A stretch of 64,000 bases of DNA, from assembly GCF_009720485.1 (NCBI RefSeq), contig NZ_CP045245.1:1798001-1862000 (forward strand), given 5' to 3'. The DNA is from Cellulomonas sp. JZ18. GTDB taxonomy: Bacteria > Actinomycetota > Actinomycetes > Actinomycetales > Cellulomonadaceae. The number at the start of each line of letters is the position of its first letter. Positions within the stretch are counted from its first letter, which is position 1. The position numbers were made by a program, and so were the translations under genes. Of the stretch, positions 30,492-38,613 are shown one piece after another. The notes beneath the pieces are model-generated. The model was not told the origin of the DNA, searched no databases, and saw only the letters and a list, made by a program, of their open reading frames with translations.

Positions 30492-31691
30492 ATGAAGACC
30501 ATCGACGACCTGGGCGACCTGCGCGGCAAGCGCGTGCTCGTCCGCTCCGACTTCAACGTGCCGCTCGACGGCACGACCATCACCGACGACGGCCGGATCC
30601 GTGCCGCCCTGCCGACGCTGCAGGCGCTGCTCGGCAAGGGCGCGCGCGTCGTCGTCGTCGCGCACCTCGGCCGCCCGAAGGGCGCACCGGAGGCGAAGTA
30701 CTCGCTCGCGCCGGTCGCGGAGCGCCTCGGCGAGCTGCTCGGGCAGCCGGTCGCCCTCGCCGACGACCTCGTGGGGGAGTCCGCGAAGGCGACCGTCGCC
30801 GCGCTCGAGGACGGGCAGCTCGCGCTGCTCGAGAACGTGCGCTTCGACGCGCGCGAGACGAGCAAGGACGAGGCCGAGCGCGGCGCGCTGGCCGACGAGC
30901 TCGCGTCCCTCGTGGACGCCTACGTGTCCGACGGCTTCGGTGTCGTGCACCGCAAGCAGGCGTCGGTCTACGACGTCGCGCAGCGGCTGCCGCACGCGGT
31001 CGGGCAGCTCGTGCTCAAGGAGGTCGAGTCGCTGCGCAAGGCCACGGAGGACCCGGCGCGGCCGTACGTCGTCGTGCTCGGCGGCTCGAAGGTCTCCGAC
31101 AAGCTCGGGGTCATCGAGAACCTCATCGGCAAGGCGGACCGCCTGCTCATCGGCGGCGGCATGCTGTTCACCTTCCTCGCCGCGCAGGGTCACCGGGTCG
31201 GCACGAGCCTGCTCGAGGAGGACCAGGTCGAGACGGTGAAGGGCTACCTCGCCACGGCCGCCGAGCGCGGCGTCGAGATCGTCCTGCCCGTCGACGTCGT
31301 CGTCGCGCCCGAGTTCAAGGCGGACGCCCCCGCGACGGTCGTGGACGTCGACGCGATCCCCGCGGACCAGATGGGCCTCGACATCGGCCCGCGTTCCGCG
31401 GAGCTGTTCGCGTCGAAGGTCGTGGACGCGAAGACGGTCGTCTGGAACGGCCCGGCGGGCGTGTTCGAGTTCGAGGCGTTCGCGGCCGGCACGCGCGCGG
31501 TCGCGCAGGCGCTCGTGGACGCGGGCCGCAACGGCGGCTTCACGATCGTCGGCGGCGGCGACTCGGCGGCCGCGGTGCGCACGCTCGGGTTCGACGAGGC
31601 CGACTTCGGCCACATCTCCACCGGCGGCGGTGCGTCGCTGGAGTTCCTCGAGGGCAAGACCCTCCCGGGCATCGCAGTGCTGGAGGACTGA
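30492..31691 (+). CDS. pgk: Phosphoglycerate kinase
   Basis: A 399-residue glycolytic kinase making ATP from 1,3-bisphosphoglycerate. [14 protein letters not shown] near residue 16 is the family signature, [11 protein letters not shown] binds substrate, [21 protein letters not shown] is the nucleotide-side loop, and [19 protein letters not shown] and [13 protein letters not shown] complete the ATP site. A GTAGGAG ribosome binding site precedes the ATG. tpiA follows after three bases. Confidence 0.97.
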   Translation: MKTIDDLGDLRGKRVLVRSDFNVPLDGTTITDDGRIRAALPTLQALLGKGARVVVVAHLGRPKGAPEAKYSLAPVAERLGELLGQPVALADDLVGESAKATVAALEDGQLALLENVRFDARETSKDEAERGALADELASLVDAYVSDGFGVVHRKQASVYDVAQRLPHAVGQLVLKEVESLRKATEDPARPYVVVLGGSKVSDKLGVIENLIGKADRLLIGGGMLFTFLAAQGHRVGTSLLEEDQVETVKGYLATAAERGVEIVLPVDVVVAPEFKADAPATVVDVDAIPADQMGLDIGPRSAELFASKVVDAKTVVWNGPAGVFEFEAFAAGTRAVAQALVDAGRNGGFTIVGGGDSAAAVRTLGFDEADFGHISTGGGASLEFLEGKTLPGIAVLED

Positions 31692-31694
31692 AAC

Positions 31695-32489
31695 GTGGCG
31701 CAGAGCCGTACCCCGCTGATGGCGGGCAACTGGAAGATGAACCTGGACCACCACCAGGCGACGCACACCCTGCAGAAGCTGGCGTGGACGCTCAAGGACG
31801 CGAAGCACGACTTCGGGTCCGTGGAGGTCGCGATCCTGCCGCCGTTCACCGACCTGCGCAGCGTGCAGACGCTGGTGGACGCCGACAAGCTCGAGATCGT
31901 CTACGGCGCGCAGGACGTGTCGGCGCACGAGTCGGGGGCGTACACGGGGGAGATCTCCCCGCTGTTCCTCAGCAAGCTCGGCTGCACGTACGTGGCGGTG
32001 GGGCACTCGGAGCGCCGCCAGTACCACCACGAGGACGACGCGGTCGTCAACGCGAAGGTGCAGAGCGCGCTGCGGGCCGGCCTCGTGCCGATCCTGTGCG
32101 TCGGCGAGCCGCTCGAGGTCCGCAAGGCCGCCGAGCACGTGCCGCACACGCTGGCCCAGGTCGAGGGCGGTCTCGCGGGCCTGACGGCCGAGCAGGTCGC
32201 CGGCCTGGTCATCGCGTACGAGCCGGTCTGGGCGATCGGCACGGGCGAGACGGCGACGCCGGAGGATGCGCAGGAGCTCTGCGGCGCGATCCGCGCGCGC
32301 GTGGCCGAGCTGTACGACCAGGCGACCGCCGACGCCGTGCGGCTGCTGTACGGCGGCTCCGTGAAGTCCTCGAACGTCGCGTCGATCATGGCGAAGCCGG
32401 ACGTGGACGGCGCGCTCGTCGGTGGCGCGAGCCTCGACCCCGAGGAGTTCGCGAAGATCGTCCGGTTCCAGTCCCACCAGGTGGGCTGA
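31695..32489 (+). CDS. tpiA: Triosephosphate isomerase
   Basis: A 264-residue TIM-barrel enzyme interconverting dihydroxyacetone phosphate and glyceraldehyde 3-phosphate. Catalytic residues are visible: Asn/Lys in [12 protein letters not shown], His in VGHSERRQY, and Glu in [28 protein letters not shown] forms the phosphate site. It starts with GTG three bases after the pgk stop and is cotranscribed with it. Confidence 0.97.
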   Translation: MAQSRTPLMAGNWKMNLDHHQATHTLQKLAWTLKDAKHDFGSVEVAILPPFTDLRSVQTLVDADKLEIVYGAQDVSAHESGAYTGEISPLFLSKLGCTYVAVGHSERRQYHHEDDAVVNAKVQSALRAGLVPILCVGEPLEVRKAAEHVPHTLAQVEGGLAGLTAEQVAGLVIAYEPVWAIGTGETATPEDAQELCGAIRARVAELYDQATADAVRLLYGGSVKSSNVASIMAKPDVDGALVGGASLDPEEFAKIVRFQSHQVG

Positions 32490-32528
32490 CCGCAGGACGT
32501 CCGGCGCGCCGCGACACGACGCGTCCAC

Positions 32529-32564
32529 GACGCGGGGCGGTGCTGGCTCGCACCGCCCCGCGTC
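32529..32564 (+). terminator. pgk-tpiA terminator
   Basis: A perfect 15-bp stem (32529-32543 and 32550-32564) with a six-base loop. TACCCT at 32568-32573 just after it could be the secG -10. Confidence 0.8.
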
Positions 32565-32650
32565 GCCTACCCTGTACCGCGGTCTGCTCGCCGTCGCCAG
32601 CCGGCGGCGCGCACCCGACAACGACCACCGAGCTGAGGAAGCCCACCGAC

Positions 32651-32896
32651 GTGACTGCCCTGCGAATCACTCTCCAGGTGCTGCTGGTGCTGACCAGCCT
32701 CCTGCTGGTCCCCCTGGTGCTGCTGCACAAGGGCAAGGGCGGCGGCCTGTCCGACATGTTCGGCGGCGGCATCACCGCCAGTGCCGGCTCGTCCGGCGTG
32801 GCCGAGCGCAACCTCAACCGCATCACGGTGTCGGTCGCCCTCGTGTGGACGGTCATGATCGTCCTGCTCGGGCTCATCGAGAAGTTCTCGGACTGA
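32651..32896 (+). CDS. secG: Preprotein translocase subunit SecG
   Basis: An 81-residue membrane protein with two hydrophobic helices (TLQVLLVLTSLLLVPLVLL and ITVSVALVWTVMIVLLGLI) joined by a cytoplasmic loop with KGKGGGLSDMFGGG. This loop and the following SGVAERNLNR are SecG signatures. It assists SecYE-mediated protein export. The GTG at 32651 is chosen by length and fit. Its place after tpiA is conserved. Confidence 0.93.
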   Translation: MTALRITLQVLLVLTSLLLVPLVLLHKGKGGGLSDMFGGGITASAGSSGVAERNLNRITVSVALVWTVMIVLLGLIEKFSD

Positions 32897-32908
32897 GAGG
32901 GATCGGAC

Positions 32909-33256
32909 ATGGCGAGCGGGAGCGCGATCAGGGGGTCGCGGGTCGGTGCCGGACCCATGGGCGAGGCGGAACGCGGTGACGCGGCGCCGCGCATCTGGAT
33001 CTCGTACTGGTGCGCGAACGGCCACGAGACCCGGCCGAGCTTCGCGGAGGAGGCGGCTGCCGAGGCCCCCGAGACGTGGGACTGCCCGCGCTGCGGCTTC
33101 CCCGCCGGCCAGGACCCGGAGAACCCGCCGGCCCCCAGCAAGAACGAGCCCTACAAGACGCACCTGGCGTACGTGAAGGAGCGGCGCAGCGACGAGGACG
33201 GTGCCGCCATCCTCGACGAGGCGCTCGCCGCGCTGCGGGCGCGCCGCGGGCGCTGA
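32909..33256 (+). CDS. rbpA: RNA polymerase-binding protein RbpA
   Basis: A 115-residue actinobacterial transcription factor that binds RNA polymerase and the principal sigma factor to stabilise open complexes. The N-terminal tail AIRGSRVGAGPM contacts polymerase. The core holds candidate zinc ligands Cys35, His39, Cys59 and Cys62 (YWCANGHE and DCPRCG), as in Streptomyces RbpA. The basic linker (SKNEPYKTHLAYVKERRS) and sigma-interaction helix (AAILDEALAALRARRGR) follow. It starts 12 bases after secG. Confidence 0.93.
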   Translation: MASGSAIRGSRVGAGPMGEAERGDAAPRIWISYWCANGHETRPSFAEEAAAEAPETWDCPRCGFPAGQDPENPPAPSKNEPYKTHLAYVKERRSDEDGAAILDEALAALRARRGR

Positions 33257-33298
33257 CGCCGGCCGCCGTCCCCTCGACGCACGGCACCCATCAGCACC

Positions 33299-33345
33299 GA
33301 CGAGGCCCCGGGCCCGCTCCTCTGAGCACAGCCCGGGGCCTCGTC
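33299..33345. terminator. Bidirectional terminator between rbpA and the pentose phosphate block
   Basis: A perfect 15-bp stem (GACGAGGCCCCGGGC at 33299-33313; complement 33331-33345) with a 17-base loop lies between two convergent genes. Confidence 0.8.
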
Positions 33346-33385
33346 GTCCGCACGACGCGTGGTCGCTCCGGCTGGGTCGTGCCGG

Positions 33386-34867
33386 TCAGCGCACCCGCAG
33401 CAGCGCGAACCCGTCGTACCCCTTGACCCCCACCGTCTGCAGCACCGTGGCGTCCACGCGGGGGTCGCGCGCGACCTGGGTCATGAAGGCCCGCACGCCC
33501 TGCACGCGCTCGTCGGGGTGGTCCGCGTCGACGACCGCACCGCTGCGGACGACGTTGTCGACGACGATCAGCGTGCCGGGCCGGCTCAGGGACAGCGCCC
33601 GGTCGACGTAGGCCGCGAGCTGCTGCTTGTCCGCGTCGACGAAGACGAGGTCGAAGGGCTCCGTACCCTCGTGGACGAGCGCGTCGAGCGTGTCGAGCGC
33701 CGGGCCCGTCCGCACCTCGACGCGGTCGCCGACGCCGGCGCCCTCGAGCGACGCGCGTGCGACGGCGGCGTGGGCCTCGGACAGCTCGAGGCTGACGAGC
33801 CGGCCGTCCTGGGGGAGCGCCTGCGCGAGCCACCACGTGCTGTAGCCGCCCAGCGTGCCGAGCTCGAGGACGCGCCGCGCCCCGACGGTGCGCGCGAGGA
33901 TCTCGAGCAGGCGGCCCTGGTTCGGCGCGACGGCGATGTCCGGGAGCCCGGCTTCCGTCGCGGCGGCGGCGACCCCCGCCGCCGCCTCGGGCTCGGCGAC
34001 GACGTCGGCGACGTACTCGTCGACGCGCGCCCACAGCGAGGTCGCCCCGTCGCCGGCGGTGAGCTCGCCAGGGCGGTTGTCAGACGCGGCTGCCTGCTCG
34101 GCGCCGGACGGGAGGTCCTGGGCGGCGGTCACGTCGAGCAGCCACAGCGTGCGCTCGGTGCCGACCGCCCCCGCGGCGGGCGTGCCGCTCGCGTCGTCGC
34201 CGCCGAGCGCGCGGGCGACCGCGGGCGCCTTCTCCGCACCGGCGGCGACGAGCCAGACCTCACGGGCCGAGCGGATCACGGGGAACGTGAGCGAGACGCG
34301 CTCCGGCGGCGGCTTGGGGGAGTCGAGCTCCGCGACCACGAGGTCGCGCTGCTCGTGCACGGTCTGCTTGCCGGGGAACAGCGACGCGACGTGACCGTCC
34401 GGGCCCACGCCGAGCAGGAGCACGTCCGGCACCGGTGCCCGCAGGCCCTCGGGCGCGTGCGCGGCCAGCTCCGCACGGTAGGCGCGCGCGGCGGCCGCGG
34501 CGTCCGGGACCTCGGCGGACCGGGCGGGCACGGGGTGGACGTTGCGTGCCGGCAGCGCGTCGCCGAGGGCGTCGAGCAGCGCGTCCCGGGCCTGGGTCTC
34601 GTTGCGCTCGGGGTCGCCGTCGGGCAGGAACCGCTCGTCGCCCCACCACAGGTGCACCTGGGACCAGTCCACCGCGTGCCGCGCCGGGCTGGCGGCGACC
34701 GCGCGCAGCGTGGCGATGCCGACCGTGCCGCCCGTGAGGACCACGTGCAGCGGGGCACGGTGGGACTGCAGGTCGACGAGACGCGTGAGGAGGCGGGCCG
34801 CGGTCGCCGCCGCCAGCACCTCCGCATCCGGGTGGACGACGACGTCGGGGGTGGCGTGGGTGCTCAC
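33386..34867 (-). CDS. pgl: 6-phosphogluconolactonase fused in frame to an O-methyltransferase
   Basis: One uninterrupted frame of 493 residues. Residues 1-253 are a full-length 6-phosphogluconolactonase (LTGGTVG near 45, VHLWWGDERFLPDGDPERN near 71, LLGVGPDGHVASLFPG near 151, ending TLWLLD). It hydrolyses the lactone made by Zwf in the oxidative pentose phosphate path. Residues about 272-493 are a complete class I O-methyltransferase of the catechol/caffeoyl-CoA type (TSLWARVDEYV, RVLELGTLGGYSTWWLAQAL, FDLVFVDADKQQLAAYVDRAL, VVDNVVRSGAV). The linker has no stop. The only nearby internal start is a GTG at Val246, inside the Pgl end. A TGA at 34082-34080 is one frame off, so a one-base indel hiding separate genes is an alternative to a true fusion. 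Confidence 0.85.
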   Translation of the reverse strand: MSTHATPDVVVHPDAEVLAAATAARLLTRLVDLQSHRAPLHVVLTGGTVGIATLRAVAASPARHAVDWSQVHLWWGDERFLPDGDPERNETQARDALLDALGDALPARNVHPVPARSAEVPDAAAAARAYRAELAAHAPEGLRAPVPDVLLLGVGPDGHVASLFPGKQTVHEQRDLVVAELDSPKPPPERVSLTFPVIRSAREVWLVAAGAEKAPAVARALGGDDASGTPAAGAVGTERTLWLLDVTAAQDLPSGAEQAAASDNRPGELTAGDGATSLWARVDEYVADVVAEPEAAAGVAAAATEAGLPDIAVAPNQGRLLEILARTVGARRVLELGTLGGYSTWWLAQALPQDGRLVSLELSEAHAAVARASLEGAGVGDRVEVRTGPALDTLDALVHEGTEPFDLVFVDADKQQLAAYVDRALSLSRPGTLIVVDNVVRSGAVVDADHPDERVQGVRAFMTQVARDPRVDATVLQTVGVKGYDGFALLRVR

Positions 34868-34903
34868 GGTGGACCCTTCGGTGGGGCGGCAGCGGGCGGA
34901 CGT

Positions 34904-34947
34904 GCGGCGCGGGGCCGGACGCCGTGCGGCGTCCGGCCCCGCGCCGC
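34904..34947 (-). terminator. Very stable hairpin between opcA and pgl
   Basis: A perfect 20-bp stem (arms 34904-34923 and 34928-34947) with a four-base loop occupies most of the 85-base gap. It lies directly after the opcA stop on the coding strand. It should strongly terminate or attenuate transcription into pgl, or protect the upstream mRNA end. Confidence 0.8.
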
Positions 34948-34952
34948 GTCGG

Positions 34953-35870
34953 TCAGGCGTCGATGCGGGCGAGGCCCTTCTGCAGCACCTCGCCGTACAC
35001 CTCGTCGGCGTCGAGCCGGCGCAGCTCCTCGACGAGGCACTCGCGCAGCTGCCGGATCGGCAGCGCGATGCGGTGCTCGGGCTGGTCCGGCTGGCGCAGG
35101 GCGGCCGTCTTGCCGTCCGGACGGTCGAGCACGATGTCGCCCGACTCGCGCACGAGCCGCACCTGCGTGATCGCCGGCGCACCCGGGACGCGCTCGACCT
35201 CGACCGGGCACTCCAGCGCCTCGGCGAGCCACGCGGCCATGAGGTCCACCGACGGGTGGGTGCTCTCGCCGATGACGACCGCGCGCTGGACCGGCTCGAA
35301 CGGCGGCTGCTCGAGCGTCGCCGCGATGAGCCCGCGCCACAGCGTGGCGCGCGTCCACGCGAGGTCGGTGTCCCCGTCGCGGTAGACCGACGCGAGGCGC
35401 CGCAGCGCCGCACCCGCGTTCGCGGTCTGGCTCGTGTCCGTGATGCGGCGCTGGGCCATGCGCCCGAACGGGTGCTCGGACGGGTTCTCGGGCACGTCGT
35501 ACGGCCACCACGCCACGATCGGCGCGTCGGGCAGCAGCAGCGGCATGACGAGCGTGTCCAAGTGGGACAGCACGCCTCCCGAGGCGCGCAGCACCACGAC
35601 CTCGCTGGCCCCCGCGTCACCACCGAGGCGGATCTGCGCGTCGAGCACCGTCGAGCGCTCGTGCGGCCGCTCGGTGAGCACGATGATGCGGCACGGGTGC
35701 TCGTGGCTGGCCTCGTTGGCGGCCGCGATGGCCTCCTCCGGGTCGTGCGCGCCGACGTCGATGATGAGCGTGAGCACGCGGCCGAGGGCGACCGCGCCGC
35801 CCTGCTCGCGCTCGTCGATGAGCCGCTTGTTGATGTCCCGCGTCGTCGTGTCGGGCATGTCGATGATCAC
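34953..35870 (-). CDS. opcA: Glucose-6-phosphate dehydrogenase assembly protein OpcA
   Basis: A 305-residue actinobacterial and cyanobacterial protein needed for oligomerisation and activity of Zwf. Family blocks are clear: HPCRIIVLTERP, LPDAPIVAWWPYDVPENPSEHPFG, RRITDTSQ and LAWTRATLWRGLIAATLEQPPFEPV. It starts with GTG 35870, overlapping the zwf stop as GTGA, so the two partners are translated together. ATG 35858 is an alternative start. Confidence 0.94.
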   Translation of the reverse strand: MIIDMPDTTTRDINKRLIDEREQGGAVALGRVLTLIIDVGAHDPEEAIAAANEASHEHPCRIIVLTERPHERSTVLDAQIRLGGDAGASEVVVLRASGGVLSHLDTLVMPLLLPDAPIVAWWPYDVPENPSEHPFGRMAQRRITDTSQTANAGAALRRLASVYRDGDTDLAWTRATLWRGLIAATLEQPPFEPVQRAVVIGESTHPSVDLMAAWLAEALECPVEVERVPGAPAITQVRLVRESGDIVLDRPDGKTAALRQPDQPEHRIALPIRQLRECLVEELRRLDADEVYGEVLQKGLARIDA

Positions 35871-37408
35871 GGGAGCCTCCAGGCGCGCCCGTCACGGGCC
35901 ATCATCTCGTCGGCCGACGCCGGGCCCCAGGTCCCGGCGCGGTACTCGTCGGGCTTGCCCTGCGACGCCCAGAACTCCGTGATCGGGTCGAGGATCTTCC
36001 AGGAGAGCTCGACCTCCTCGTGCTGCGGGAACAGCGGCGGGTCGCCGAGCAGCACGTCGAGGATGAGCCGCTCGTACGCCTCGGGCGAGGACTCGGTGAA
36101 GGCGTGGCCGTAGCCGAAGTCCATCGTGACGTCCCGGACCTCCATGGCCGTGCCCGGCACCTTGGCACCGAACCGCAAGGTCACGCCCTCGTCGGGCTGC
36201 ACGCGGATCACGAGCGCGTTCTTGCCGAGCTCCTCGGTCGCCGTGGACTCGAACGGCAGGTGCGGCGCACGCTTGAACACCACCGCGATCTCCGTGACCC
36301 GGCGGCCGAGCCGCTTGCCCGTGCGCAGGTAGAACGGCACGCCGGCCCACCGGCGGGTGTCGATGTCCACCCGGATCGCCGCGTAGGTCTCGGTCGTGGA
36401 GTCGGGGTTGAAGCCCTCCTCCTCGGCGTAGCCGATGACCTTCTCGCCGCCCTGCCAGCCGGCCGTGTACTGGCCGCGCGCGGTGTGCCGCGCGAGGTCG
36501 CGGGGGAGGCGGACCGCGGAGAGGACCTTCGTCTTCTCGGCGCGCAGCGCGGCCGCGTCGAAGGAGACGGGCTCCTCCATCGCGGTGAGCGCGAGCAGCT
36601 GCAGCAGGTGGTTCTGGATCACGTCGCGCGCCGCGCCGATGCCGTCGTAGTAGCCGGCGCGGCCGCCGATGCCGATGTCCTCGGCCATCGTGATCTGCAC
36701 GTGGTCGACGTAGTTGCCGTTCCAGATCGGCTCGAACAGCTGGTTCGCGAACCGCAGCGCGAGCAGGTTCTGGACCGTCTCCTTGCCGAGGTAGTGGTCG
36801 ATCCGGAAGATGTCGTCCGGTCGGAACACCGAGGACACGATGTCGTTGAGCTCGCGCGCGGACCGCAGGTCGTGCCCGAACGGCTTCTCGATGACGACGC
36901 GCCGCCACGTGCCGTCCTGCGGCTGCGAGAGCCCCGAGCGGGCCAGCTGCTTGCAGACGACGGGGAACGAGCTCGGGGGGACCGAGAGGTAGAACGCGTG
37001 GTTGCCGCCGGTCCCGCGCGACACGTCGAGCTCCTCGACCGTGTCGCGCAGGCGGTCGAACGCGTCGTCGTCGTCGAACGTCCCCTGCACGAAGCGGATG
37101 CCCTCGGCGAGCTGACGCCAAGTCGCCTCGCGGAACGGCGTCCGGGCGTACTGCTTGACCGCGTCGTGGACGACCTGCTCGAAGTCCTGCGTCTCCCAGT
37201 CGCGGCGGGCGAAGCCGGTGAGCGCGAAGCCCGGGGGCAGCAGGCCGCGGTTCGTCAGGTCGTACACGGCCGGCATGAGCTTCTTGCGGGCGAGGTCGCC
37301 CGTCACGCCGAAGATGACGAGGCCGCTCGGGCCGGCGATGCGGGGCAGCCGGCGGTCACGGGGGTCCCGCAGGGGGTTGTGCCCCGCCTCGACCCGGGCC
37401 GGGCTCAC
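35867..37408 (-). CDS. zwf: Glucose-6-phosphate 1-dehydrogenase
   Basis: A 513-residue NADP-dependent enzyme opening the oxidative pentose phosphate pathway. [22 protein letters not shown] is the nucleotide-binding fingerprint, VIEKPFGHD and [22 protein letters not shown] contain the substrate and catalytic histidine region, and [16 protein letters not shown] follows. The GTG at 37408 ([21 protein letters not shown]) overlaps the tal stop as GTGA. A further upstream start would add an arginine-rich, unlikely extension. It is coupled to opcA downstream. Confidence 0.96.
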   Translation of the reverse strand: MSPARVEAGHNPLRDPRDRRLPRIAGPSGLVIFGVTGDLARKKLMPAVYDLTNRGLLPPGFALTGFARRDWETQDFEQVVHDAVKQYARTPFREATWRQLAEGIRFVQGTFDDDDAFDRLRDTVEELDVSRGTGGNHAFYLSVPPSSFPVVCKQLARSGLSQPQDGTWRRVVIEKPFGHDLRSARELNDIVSSVFRPDDIFRIDHYLGKETVQNLLALRFANQLFEPIWNGNYVDHVQITMAEDIGIGGRAGYYDGIGAARDVIQNHLLQLLALTAMEEPVSFDAAALRAEKTKVLSAVRLPRDLARHTARGQYTAGWQGGEKVIGYAEEEGFNPDSTTETYAAIRVDIDTRRWAGVPFYLRTGKRLGRRVTEIAVVFKRAPHLPFESTATEELGKNALVIRVQPDEGVTLRFGAKVPGTAMEVRDVTMDFGYGHAFTESSPEAYERLILDVLLGDPPLFPQHEEVELSWKILDPITEFWASQGKPDEYRAGTWGPASADEMMARDGRAWRLP

Positions 37409-38532
37409 TGCTCGCTTCCCGCGGCGGGCGCGGCGTCGCGCAGCCCGTTCTCGACCGTCTCGAGCAGCTCGCCCCACGACGCCTCGAACTTCTCCAGGCC
37501 CTCGACCTCGAGCTGCTCGGTCACCTCGTCGATGCGGATGCCGAGCTCACCGAGCCGGTCGAGGAGCGCGGTCGAGGCGTCCTGCAGCCCGGTGACCGTG
37601 TCGCCGCGCAGCACGCCGTGGTCGGCCACGGCCTCGAGGGTCTTCCCGGGCATCGTGTTGACGGTCCCGGCGACGACGAGGTCCTCGACGTAGAGCGTGT
37701 CGGGGTAGCGCGGGTCCTTGACGCCCGTCGACGCCCACAGGGGCCGCTGCGGCCGGGCGCCCGCCGCGGCGAGGGCCTGCCAGCGCTCGCTCGCCACGAA
37801 CTCCTGGTACGCGCCGTACGCGACGCGCGCGTTCGCCAGGGCCGCCTTGCCGCGCAGCTCGTCGGCCTCGGCCGTGCCGATCGCGTCGAGGCGGGGGTCG
37901 ATCGCGGCGTCGACGCGCGAGACGAAGAACGAGGCCACGGACCCGATGGGGTCGAGGTCGATGCCCGCGGCGCGCGCGCGCTCGAGGCCCTCGGCGAACG
38001 CGTCGAGGACCGCGCGGTACCGCTCGAGCGAGAAGATCAGGGTCACGTTGACGCTGATGCCCTCGGCGATCGCGGCGGCGATCGCGGGCAGCCCCTCGAC
38101 CGTCGCGGGGATCTTGATGAACAGGTTCGGCCGGTCGACGGTCGACCAGAGGGTGCGCGCGGAGGCGATCGTGCCCTCGGTGTCCCGCGCGAGGCGCGGG
38201 TCGACCTCGAGCGAGACGCGTCCGTCGACACCGTGCGTGGCGTCGTACACCGGTCGCAGGACGTCGCACGCCTCGCGCACGTCGTCGGTGGTGATGCGCG
38301 CGACCGCCTCCTCGACGGACGCGCCGGCGGCGGCGAGCTCGCGCAGCTGCTCGTCGTAGGCGTCGCCCTTGGCGAGGGCCGAGGCGAAGATCGTCGGGTT
38401 GGTGGTCACACCGACGACGCCGCGCTCGAGCAGCCGGGCCAGGTCGCCCGAGCGGATGAGCTCGCGCGACAGGTCGTCGAGCCAGACGGCGACGCCGGCC
38501 TCGCGCAGCTGGTGGAGGGTGGTGCTGGCCAT
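37405..38532 (-). CDS. tal: Transaldolase
   Basis: A 375-residue enzyme of the non-oxidative pentose phosphate branch, transferring a dihydroxyacetone unit from sedoheptulose 7-phosphate. [16 protein letters not shown] near residue 44 and the Schiff-base lysine motif [16 protein letters not shown] are diagnostic of the long actinobacterial type. [13 protein letters not shown] follows. ATG 38532 has GAAGGGGAA upstream and gives the expected N-terminus. The stop overlaps zwf. Confidence 0.96.
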   Translation of the reverse strand: MASTTLHQLREAGVAVWLDDLSRELIRSGDLARLLERGVVGVTTNPTIFASALAKGDAYDEQLRELAAAGASVEEAVARITTDDVREACDVLRPVYDATHGVDGRVSLEVDPRLARDTEGTIASARTLWSTVDRPNLFIKIPATVEGLPAIAAAIAEGISVNVTLIFSLERYRAVLDAFAEGLERARAAGIDLDPIGSVASFFVSRVDAAIDPRLDAIGTAEADELRGKAALANARVAYGAYQEFVASERWQALAAAGARPQRPLWASTGVKDPRYPDTLYVEDLVVAGTVNTMPGKTLEAVADHGVLRGDTVTGLQDASTALLDRLGELGIRIDEVTEQLEVEGLEKFEASWGELLETVENGLRDAAPAAGSEQ

Positions 38533-38572
38533 GGTCGTTCCCCTTCGTCCCACGACGGATGCGTGCGCGTGC

Positions 38573-38608
38573 GGCGCGGCGGGCCGTGCTGGGACGGCCC
38601 GCCGCGCC
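38573..38608 (-). terminator. Hairpin between tkt and tal
   Basis: A perfect 15-bp stem (38573-38587 and 38594-38608) with a six-base loop lies directly after the tkt stop on the coding strand. It could reduce readthrough into tal-zwf-opcA. Confidence 0.75.
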
Positions 38609-38613
38609 GGGTG

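Noticed and set aside
31178..32489. Extension of the secG frame far upstream through pgk and tpiA (from 30398)
   Set aside because: The upstream part translates to arginine-rich noise; SecG similarity begins only at GTG 32651.
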